A stretch of 64,000 bases of DNA from Fallopia convolvulus (lineage: Eukaryota; Streptophyta; Magnoliopsida; Caryophyllales; Polygonaceae), in assembly GCA_964016875.1 (NCBI GenBank), contig OZ024718.1:41951906-42015905 (forward strand). Direction: 5' to 3'. Under the pieces are notes generated by a model. That model ran no database searches, was not told the DNA's origin, and worked only from the letters and a program-made list of their open reading frames with translations. The position numbers and the translations under genes are program-made. Shown here in pieces: positions 55,679 through 64,000 of the stretch; position 1 is the first letter of the stretch; every line of letters starts with the position of its first letter.

Positions 55679-56385
55679 TTCTCCTCCACTTGAATTCGAC
55701 TTCTCCTCAAGGTGATGTTGGTAAAGAATAAAAGGATATAGTATCAATTCCTTGGCCACATGAACAACACAATATCTTCTTGAATAACCATTGTACAATC
55801 TACTATGATAAGATCAACTAAATGATTAGGTAATGTAAAGTTTTGAACCTTTATTATGTCCAATTTATAAGAAAGATCTTGTTTTAATTGAACGGGTATC
55901 AATTCAAGCATGCTCGAGCATACCATAACTATGACCATAGTTGATACCTATCCTTCATCCATAACCATGGCTGCAAGCAGGGTTGCATTTTCTACCTTCT
56001 TTGGGTTCACATTGACCCATGCTATGGCTGTTCTAGGAGGTGCAAGGGTCGCCTTGACGATGACAATGTTGGCCAAGCAATAGAATCCTCAATTGGATCC
56101 ATAGAAAGCAAATTTGATAGCGCCTCTTCGTTTCTACATTTCTTAATATCACGATTTCCCTAAATCATATTGTTAGAATACGTGAGGAGATTGTTTAAAA
56201 TGGAAGAGCAATCATCATTAAATTTTAACTTATGCTAATTTGAGCAAATTCCTAGTTCAGTGCTTTCCAAAATCGCCAAATGAAGTTGAAGGTGTCATTA
56301 AAAATATGCACTAACATATACTGTTATCAAGATTGATATGACAAATCAAATAATAAAACTTGTCTCAGTCTTGCTCTGATACCAA

Positions 56386-57206
56386 TTAATACGATTGTTC
56401 AATGGTGATAATTCGGTCTTGTTTTAGTCCTGATCTTGACATGTACTTGTCTTTGTGTTTGAACCCAAAAATTAAACTTTTATAACTCAATTTTAGAGAG
56501 GAATAAATTGAATATAACACTCTCAATATTGTATTTGAGAACTCACGGAAATTTCTTATCTAAAACACAGAGACTGAAAGCACATAAGAGATTTTCCTCT
56601 CAATTCAATATGATTTTTTCATTAATTAAAGAGTGTTTAAATAGACAAAAACATTCCTAATATTGCTTGAACAAAAAGCAACTTATCCTAAACTAAAAGA
56701 TAATTAAAAAAGTAGGAAAAGATAAAATCTTAATTAGCATAGGTAGCTTTCACACATGTTCCATCTAACCCTATGACTTTATTATATAAAATATAAATAA
56801 TACATTAAACTAAACTTAAATATTAAATCCATAAGGTATCTATAATATTAAAGCAAAATATAAGATAATTTAAAGCTAGCTAAATATGGAATGTCTGTTA
56901 TTCTCATAGGATCTTGCACATGCCTTAGTATATATAAATGGATTTCGATCTTCTTGTTAGAATCGTAACTTGACTTGAACTATCAAGTTTTGAAAATTTG
57001 ATTTAGATTTCCAACGCATCTTGAATGAATTAGAGATCATTTTTATAGCCACTTTTATGACCGATTTACTAAGGATTGTCCAGAGTTCAACGTGGACACA
57101 AACTTCCCAAATGTCTATTCGAAATTACCTTGGCTTCATTCTCATCCTTGGTGGTCGTGGCCTTTGTCCCCAGAAGAATTTAAATGTCTCCCTTCGCTTG
57201 TCATCA
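56386..57206 (-). repeat. Array LTR 3 (outermost right)
   Basis: About 821 bp with the intact primer site complement GCTCTGATACCA beside it. Its right border abuts the end of Copia-2 pol. Confidence 0.7.
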
Positions 57207-58680
57207 TACCTTATGAAGTTGGAGCATGGAGATCACGAATGCCCAACAAAATATGAAACCGATGAGATTTGAAGGACTTAGTCAAAATATCTTCGGGCTT
57301 AGAGTGAATCGGAATATGAGAGGCATGACTGAGTTTTTAAGGAGGAGATCCTAAGAAAAATGGCAGTCAACTTCTTTCTGTTTGGAGCGATCATGGAACA
57401 CCAGATTAGAATCAATGTGCAAGGTAGATTGACTACCACAATAGAGACGCATGGACATAGGATGAAGACCTTTGAGAGATTTCAACAAAGCATTCAACCA
57501 AAGGAGTTCACAAAAAAACACTAGCCATCGCCCAATATTCAGCTTCAATGGATGATCTAGAGATAATCGTTGGTGTTCTAGGAGACTGGAGAAGTGTCAA
57601 GTTGCACAATATAACTTGTAATAGAGCGATGAGTCAAGGGACATGTTGCATAGTCCGAATGACAAAAGGTAGTAAGTTCTAAACTATTATGACTAGAGAG
57701 AAACACCCCTTGTCTAGGGTGATCCTTAAGCTATCAAAAAAAAATTAAAGAGTAGTATTCCAATGATCAAATGGTAGGCTCTTGCATGAATTTGGTAAGA
57801 GTATGAATCACATAGTAGATCTTGGACAAGTGATGGTATGATAGATCAATCAGCCAATTTGGCACTGATATCCATCAAGAGAAAAAAATGAGCAGTTGTA
57901 GATAAGGAAATCATATGATTTGATTCCATAGGAAAATCACACAGCTTGCCACCAAGAAGACATGATTCAGACTAAATATCTAGAGTATACTTGCGTTAGC
58001 ATAGAAAGAGACCATCTAATCTCAATGCCCAAGAAGTGCTTTAAAGGACCTAAATGCTTCGTATGAAGACATGAACTAAGCTGGTGTTTGAAACAAACAA
58101 TAGTTGCAGAATCATTTCTCGCAACGAAAAGTAATTAGTAAGAGACTGAAGAAAACCAAACTTGCGGTGAGCATATGCCAATTTTGGCAAACCAATTCCT
58201 TGGAGCTTGTCGGAGACCATAGAGAGAGCGATTAAGACGACAAACTCGATTGATAATATCTCAAGCGAAACCAAGAGACGATTTCATGCATATTTCATCA
58301 TGAAAATCACCATGCAACACAGTATTATGAACATCCATCTAATAAAGTTCCCTATTACGGGCAACAACAACTGCTATGAAAGTGCAAACATACACCATCT
58401 TAGCTAAGCGAGAAAATATTTGTTTGTAATCAATGTCTTCTCTCTGATTATTACCAAGAACTAAAAGGTGTGCCCTGTGCCTTTCAACAGACATATCAGA
58501 CTTTTACTTAATATGAAAGACCCATTTACAACCAGTGTGTTTGTTGCCTTTAGGAAGCTTAGTTAGTATCCAAGTACCACTTCGCTTAAGGGCATCAATT
58601 TAACTCTGCATAGCCGCCCACCATTTTGGATTGTGGATAGCTTCAAAGAAGGAAGTCGGCTCTATAGAGGACTAAGCAAT
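57207..58680 (-). pseudogene. pol: Copia-2 RT and RNase H remnant
   Basis: RT-like blocks include 'LRNRSLYGLRQAP'-like and 'KLAYAHRKFGFLQSLTNY' near 58150-58270. RNase H blocks include 'LYCGSQSTLHIDSNLVFHDR' and 'KEVDCHF' near 57351-57480. The pol terminus reads 'KPEDILTKSFKSHRFHILLG' at about 57230. Stops and frameshifts are frequent. Confidence 0.8.
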
Positions 58681-60000
58681 AACAATAAAAGCAATATGTG
58701 CAAGAGAAAACCCATCATAATTGACAAACTTAGCTATGGCATAGGATGTATTTGGTGAAACAATTTGGTTAGGATAAGGAGATCATGAAGCACCCTGTTT
58801 TCTTACAGTGTTGCAAATGATGTCCCGTAGCTTTATTGAAGGAGTGTGATTGTTGGTAGAATGTTGGGAATTGACTTGAACGACAATTGGAGGCGATTGA
58901 ACCCCACACTTCCCGTCAGTCGTTTACGATTGGTCATTTGTAGAGCTTGGTAAAGAGATGTCTTGGACGGTTTCAGAAGGAGAATGAAACCCAATACTTC
59001 TTTTCACCGTCTGGGAATGGTCATTTTTGGAGTTTAAGTGTGGCACTTGGGTAGACACAAGAGGATAATGAACCCCTCTCCTCCTGTCATCCAGTTGCGT
59101 AGGAGTAATGGAACTATAAAAGGAATCATAAATAAATGAATGAGGTGAAGAAAAAGCAGAGTTTTGGTTTTCATTTTCAGCCACAGTTTGGGTGGTTTTA
59201 TATGTAAAATGTGTTGCATAAAGACAACATCTCGAGACATAAATCGTTCATTTGTTTCTAAATCAATATCAAGTCATCCTTTTTGTCTAAGAGGATATCC
59301 AAGAAATATTCACTTTCTAGCCCTAGGTTGAAATTTATTAGAAGAATGAGGAATAATGGAAGCATAACATAAACATCCAATTGTCCGAAGATGACCACAA
59401 TCTGGAGGTTGCCCATAAATAAATTCAAAAGGTGTTCAATTTTTAAGCAGTGACTCGGAATTTGGTTCGATAAATAACCCGTAACTATAATACAATCTCC
59501 GAAAAATTGTAAAGTAATATTTGCATGAAAATGAAGAACTCGGGCGATGTTTAAAATATAATGATGTTTGTATTCAACCCTTCAATTTTGTTGAGGCGTC
59601 CCAACACATGATTTTTCGAAAATGATGTCATGGTTTTCAAAATAAGAACGCAAGCACATGAATTTAGTCCCATTATAACTCCGAAAAATTTGAATGTCTT
59701 TTTTAAATTATGTTTTAACCATAAAAAAAAACTTCAGAATTAAAGTTGCAACTTTAGATTTGTTTTGCATGAAGAAAATCCAAACACCTTGAGAACAGTC
59801 ATCAACCAATGTTAAGAAATAACGAGCACCATTAACAAACAGAGTCTTATAAGTTCCTCAAACATCACAATGAATTAAATGAAAAATATCCGAAGCATGT
59901 GAATTACTCATCAGCAAAGACTAACAAGTTTGTTTTGCTCTATGGCAACTATCACTAGGTTCTAGGTGACCATTTATGTTTACATTAGGTAAAAACTTAA
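58681..60000 (-). pseudogene. pol: Copia-2 hinge and integrase remnant
   Basis: The hinge reads Ser/Asn/Pro-rich near 58924-59184 (STQVPHLNSKNDHSQTVKRS). Integrase pieces farther right include the region matching 'FLGYPLRQKG' near 59280 and a 'CVGTPQQN'-like motif near 59590. Heavily mutated. Confidence 0.7.
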
Positions 60001-61735
60001 GGATAGATAGAGGAGGATAACGAACACAGAAGTGCCAGAAAAGCACGAGTAATTTGCGTAGTTGCTCGAAACCAGTATACCCCATTTCATAACTCACCTA
60101 CTTCAATTAGCATAATAGCAAACATAACTTATTAGTCAATGTAGCAATACAATCTTGGTGCTTTAATAATTTAGCAAGAGATATCAGGTTGCATGTTAAT
60201 TGCAACACATAAAGTACATCGGCCATAATTAATCATTGATCGATCCATCAATTTTATGGTTCTTGTTATATTGGTTGTTGTAGATAAACCATCATGCAAC
60301 AAAATTGTGTATGGAACCACGACATTCAAATTAAAGAACAAAGAGGAATCACCCGTCATATGAAAAGAAGCCCCGCTATCTGAAATTCAATCGAAATGAG
60401 ACTTCCTTGCCAAGTGATTAGACGAGCCGGAATTAAGGAATTGAAACAAATTTACCAAGATGCTCCATTAGGAGTTAGTTAAGCTAGTTCCAACTCGATC
60501 AGTGGTTCTCAACACACCCAAAGATAACATGCCAACCCTGTTGGATTTGGCTCATTCTTGACGCCGCAACCTCAACCTTGTCCTTTGCTATTTTCCACAG
60601 TCTATGATGTCGCCGAATTGGGATTTTGCAGCTCGGTTTCTTTCTATCGAAGCCACCATTCGGGATAACGGATTATTTGAAGAAGGATCGAGCCCTCTAT
60701 CTACGCCGACGATAATGAGTGCAATAAGGTCGGTCGGTGTCGCACCACTTCCCTCTTCACAATCCATAACGATGACGATCTGAATCATTAAGACAATCAT
60801 AGATAGCATTAGTATGATCCTAATGATCTGAGACGCGTCGATCTTATCGCCCACAATTTCCTTGGGCAGCAAAGGCCCCACCTTCAGGATTTTTATATCT
60901 TCCCTTTGTGACAGTTTTCTTTCATTCTTCTTAAACAAGCGAGTAGTACACTCTATTGAGCCTTGACAATGGATCTTGTTCCAAGATGTTGGAGAAAATG
61001 GTGTCATAGGCATCATCAAGGACCATCAAGAATTGATGGATATTTAGTTCATCACAGTCATTCGTTGGGTCGGTTGATCTCTTGCAAATACACATTCCAC
61101 ACGTGCACACTCGTGTTTGATGTTAATGGGACCACTTGTCCCATATTTTCTTCAAAGTTCCATAGTAATGCACGATAATTTGACCATTTTGAGTGCAACG
61201 GGCTAGATCTGATTGAAGTTATTGCAACCTAGGATCGTTTCCGATTGGGAGGTTTACTTCAAATCATTCCATAATTCTTGAGCAGTGTCAAAATACATGG
61301 TTGTAGAATGAATTGATTCGTCCATTGAATCTATCATTTAACCAACTAGCATGGAATTGACACTCCACTAGTCATCAATTTATCTAAGATCTTTAGGTTT
61401 CTGAATGCTTCTGTTAATAAATCCAAGCTTGCACTTTTATTAGAGAGTGTTACACAAGCACAATTCCCATTCTTGATAATTGTTCCCTTTTAGAATAACT
61501 GGAGAAATCTTCATCCCAGGATGATCCGAGGGATGAAGATAGAAAGGAGAGTTCACGGGTTTAATGTTGAGACTAGAGGTGTCTTTCTCTTCATTATTTT
61601 CCGTATTAATGTTAATTTCAATAAGGAGTAACTTAATTTTACCAAAACCGAATTTAAACCAATTAAAACAATTAAAATGAAAATAAAAAGAAAAAGAAAG
61701 CACGGGTTGTACAGAAATTAAAACAGGGGGAAGAA
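60001..61735 (-). pseudogene. gag: Copia-2 gag and protease remnant
   Basis: The protease motif 'ISDSGASFHMTGDSSLFF' lies near 60340-60390, with a Trp-to-stop change just before it. Gag begins near 61640 with 'PVNSPFYLHPSDHPGMKISP' and 'LKGNNYQEWELC', then breaks down. A Ser/Arg-containing zinc-knuckle region is not clearly preserved. Confidence 0.78.
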
Positions 61736-61744
61736 AGTCACAAC

Positions 61745-62367
61745 TGTTGAAACTCGAATATAATACGCGCTAAATACAAGATTTTATTGAATACTAACTC
61801 TCGGGTTTTATACAACAAAACAGTTTTCGTACATAGATTATTCCTCCTCCCCACCCTTCAGCTAATTATTTTGTACTCCTTTTTACAAATAAAGCTTTTT
61901 GGACTTTATACCATAAATAGAGCGATCTCACTCGCAGATCAAATGTGTCGAATCTAGGTATAGGAAAAGAACCCGACTCGTAGAAGTTTTTCGACCCTAT
62001 CATTGTACTTGATCTCCTTCTATATATAGGATTGCCCAACTGCTAGCTTGCTTGTGCCTAGTCCGATGTGGGATGCTTCACATATACAAGTACATTTGAC
62101 TTGTATGAAAAGGTGCATACCACCATGGCTTCTAATTGGACCCACGCTTGTTAAATGTTCATAAAAATTTATGTAAGCTGTGTTATTTGAGTTTTGTGGC
62201 CACCTCCTGCAACTGATTTGATCATATTATTTTAATGAGCAAAATGCATTCATATAATTTTAATGGGCCAATCAATACTCATGTTGGAGTGGGCTGATTA
62301 AAATGCATGTTGGAGTGGGTCGATTGATGTGCATGTTGGGCCAAGAGTGTGAGGATGTGTGTTGACA
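61745..62367 (-). repeat. Probable Copia-2 5' LTR
   Basis: On the minus strand it starts TGTCAACACACATCC and ends CGAGTTTCAACA, with a TATA-like CCTATATATAGAAGG near 62025. The words CATGTTGGAGTGGG repeat near 62280-62320. No second copy is present for comparison and no clear primer site follows, so the boundaries are tentative. Confidence 0.45.
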
Positions 62368-62883
62368 TGTTTACAAGCTCGTCTCTGGATGGTATCGCAT
62401 TTTGCTAATATTTGCGTTTAGTGTTCTTAATCACCTAGAGATTATTAGCGCACCATCACTACTCCTTGGCTCGACGTTGTCGTTCCACGAGGGAAACGAG
62501 ACAATAAACAGGTGCACCAGTTCTGTTTTAAGTGTGGGTGTCCATCGGTTTTGGCTTATGCGACGCGATCCAAACTCCAGATCGGGTAGAGTGTGCACAC
62601 TTTATGAAGGGAGTGAGAAATTTGTCCTCTTAATCGAGAATTGGCGTCAACCCAGAGCCTCGCTCGGGTTGCGCGCACTAGAAGAGTTAGGACCTCGTCC
62701 TCTTTGAGAGTTAGCATCAACCCCGAGCTTCGCTCGGGTTGCGCGCACTTTAGTGAGTTAGGACCTCGTCCTCAAGAGAGTTGTCGCAAGCCTCGCTTGG
62801 GTTGCGCGCACTTTAAAAGTTAGGACCTTGTCCTCAATAGATTTGTCACCAATTGCGCAAACCTTGGCTTTTGAACCCCTTAG
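62368..62883 (+). other. Leader or LTR portion of Gypsy-4 with tandem repeats
   Basis: Non-coding. At 62637-62837 lie three tandem units of about 62-70 bp, each with CTCGCT(C/T)GGGTTGCGCGCACT and GTTAGGACC(T/C)(T/C)GTCCTC. The GAGCTTCGCTC core and GGACCTCGTCC-like words are palindromic. The LTR border was not located. Confidence 0.55.
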
Positions 62884-64000
62884 AATGGCCTGTCCAAACA
62901 ATTTCTTCCCCCAGCACCCCGATAACATGCCCGAGGCCTCGCAATGGACGAACATGGCACCCCCGCCAGGTTGTCCGTTTGGAGTTCCTCCGGGGTGGGC
63001 ATATAACGTCCCACAAAACCCTTACCCATTCCAGGGGTACGAACCAGCCGACATCCCCCCAAATCTGTATCTCTATCTGGGCTACGGGCAATACCAACAG
63101 GGCTTCGACCCTTCGCACGTCCACGGACAGGCACCGCCGAGGCCCGCATACGTCCCAGTTCCTGGCCCGGGACAGAGTACGTCCCCAGACACGTGTCGGG
63201 GCACGAGACATCAATAAACAACTCGTCAACGACGAGGCCGCCCCGTGACCCCATGCAGATTTCGAGGTCTCGTTCGCGACGCTCCCGTGTGCAAGACCCG
63301 GAACTATCCGAGACAGTGAGGAGTGAGATGCATTCCCAGAACTCACGCTCACGACGTCGCCACGTTGAGGCTGGGAGCCTCTCACCTTTCGTGGACGAGA
63401 TTCAAAGCGCGCCAATGCCCAAGGGCTTCCATACGCCGTAGATGGGACTTTACGACGGCACGGTAGACCCGGAGGAGCATGTGAAGCATTTCACTGTCCA
63501 GATGAACGTCAACTCTTACAACGATGCCATCTTCTGCCGTGTTTTTCCGACCACCTTGAAGAAGGCTGCGATGACGTGGTTTATAAGTCTCAAGGTCGGG
63601 TCTGTGGCCTTGTTCACTCAACTGTGCGAGTCCTTCATCGCACACTTCAGTGGTTCGAGGAAGCGCAAGAAAAACATGCGGGATCTCCGCGGCATCTAGC
63701 AGGGAGAGGGCGAGTCGCTGGGCACCTTTTTTACAAGGTTTACAACCGCGTTGGCGGAAATCGCGCATATCGACGAGTCATCGGTACGAGACACCCTCAT
63801 GGGAAACCTATGTCAAGGGGCTTTCAAGAATTACATTTTCCTGAAATGCCCGGTGACGTATGACAACCTCTGCGCCCGGATCAGGGCCTAGGTATATGCC
63901 GAGGACGCCGCCAACCAGAGCTCTCGGCCGAGGACCGACAAGGAAATCATGGCCGAGGCTAAGGGAAATAGCAAAGGTGGGCATTCCAGCCAAGGATGTG
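62884..64000 (+). pseudogene. gag: Gypsy-4 gag, decayed, runs off the window
   Basis: The possible start is ATG at 62884 (MACPNNFFPQHPDNMPEASQ), followed by a Pro/Tyr/Gly-rich segment to about 63190. After a frame change the Arg/Ser-rich part ('MQISRSRSRRSRVQDPELSE') and the Gag core follow: 'MGLYDGTVDPEEHVKHFTVQ', 'CRVFPTTLKKAAMTWFISL', 'LCESFIAHFSGSRKRKKN' and 'GESLGTFFTRFTTALAEIAH'. This is the retrotransposon Gag fold of a Ty3/gypsy element different from Gypsy-1 to -3. TAG codons at 63439, 63697 and 63889 break the frame. Pol would lie to the right. Confidence 0.85.

Larger units (their letters stand above)
52678..57206 (-). mobile_element. Tandem array of a non-autonomous LTR retrotransposon (LARD/TRIM-like)
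   Basis: Read on the minus strand, LTR and internal segments alternate: LTR (56386-57206), internal (55679-56385), LTR (54829-55678), internal (54177-54828), LTR (53384-54176), internal (52735-53383), then a fourth LTR ending at 52734 that was split by hAT-1. Each LTR starts TGATGA after a purine tract (GTGGAGGAAAA-like) and is followed by a TGGTATCAGAGC-type primer site, clearest at 56373-56384. Internals are about 0.65-0.7 kb and lack gag-pol domains. Sharing LTRs between neighbours implies amplification by unequal recombination. Confidence 0.75.
57207..62367 (-). mobile_element. Copia-2: decayed Ty1/copia element
   Basis: Minus-strand order: LTR-like segment (about 61745-62367), gag (61703 to about 60560), protease and pre-integrase (60420-60050), integrase (59950-59240), hinge (59240-58900), RT (58650-57800), RNase H to the end of pol (57207). 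All parts carry many stops and frameshifts, so this is the oldest recognisable LTR element here. Its 3' LTR is absent; the tandem array begins exactly at the end of pol. Confidence 0.85.

Noticed and set aside
62637..62837. Repeats with palindromes considered as CRISPR or tRNA-like
   Set aside because: Units are contiguous, no cloverleaf or spacer pattern is seen, and the context is a gypsy leader.
62846..63415. 189-codon minus-strand frame
   Set aside because: Opposite the Gypsy-4 gag, whose plus-strand reading contains clear Gag blocks.

Overview
The window is a dicot-type plant nuclear segment. It is roughly 85-90% transposable elements, often nested, around one recognisable host gene with plant introns: a purple acid phosphatase of the PAP18/PAP22 group on the minus strand at 30336-32345. 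No rRNA, tRNA, CRISPR array or bacterial-type operon is visible. The species cannot be named from the sequence alone.

Left block (1-29188). A minus-strand Ty1/copia element (Copia-1, 7138-29188, short LTRs) was split by three later insertions. A Tat-lineage Ty3/gypsy element (Gypsy-1, left end outside the window, 3' LTR end at 7137) sits in its 3' LTR. A second Tat-like element (Gypsy-2, 8906-14477, target duplication AGGAG) sits in its pol. An 11.8 kb CACTA element (15034-26864, target duplication ACG, 17 bp perfect terminal repeats) sits in its integrase. Gypsy-1 carries a 459 bp hAT-type MITE. Gypsy-2 carries a 1.25 kb LTR-like insertion. The CACTA element looks complete: TNP2-like and TNPA-like genes with consistent splice sites lie on either side of an antisense Ser/Asp/Lys/Arg-rich gene that may be captured from the host.

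Middle (29189-39668). Here are the phosphatase gene, fragments of LINE and chromovirus-type gypsy elements, then AT-rich DNA with three non-autonomous Helitron candidates and a 498 bp fold-back MITE with a 9 bp target duplication (Mutator-like).

Right block (39669-64000). A tandem LTR-internal-LTR array of a non-autonomous retrotransposon on the minus strand is interrupted by a hAT element (40002-52677, 8 bp target duplication). The hAT transposase gene is itself interrupted by a nearly complete Tat-lineage element (Gypsy-3, 40735-50418, 5 bp target duplication, LTRs about 2% different by eye). Beyond the array lie a decayed minus-strand copia element (Copia-2, about 57207-62367) and the start of another gypsy element (Gypsy-4) that runs off the right edge.

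The most interesting signals are these. (1) An antisense four-exon gene in the Tat-lineage elements is largely recoverable in Gypsy-3 (527 codons, one stop) and has a homologous copy in Gypsy-1. (2) Gypsy-3 has a tobamovirus-type readthrough context (UAG CAA UUA) exactly between gag-pro and pol, and a stop in the same place in Gypsy-2. (3) The CACTA element appears structurally intact and carries an antisense charged-repeat gene. (4) The only host gene has one premature stop and a C-terminal KDEL. (5) There is a tandem LARD/TRIM-like array. Coordinates of LTR ends, target duplications and splice sites were read by eye; no alignments or database searches were run.
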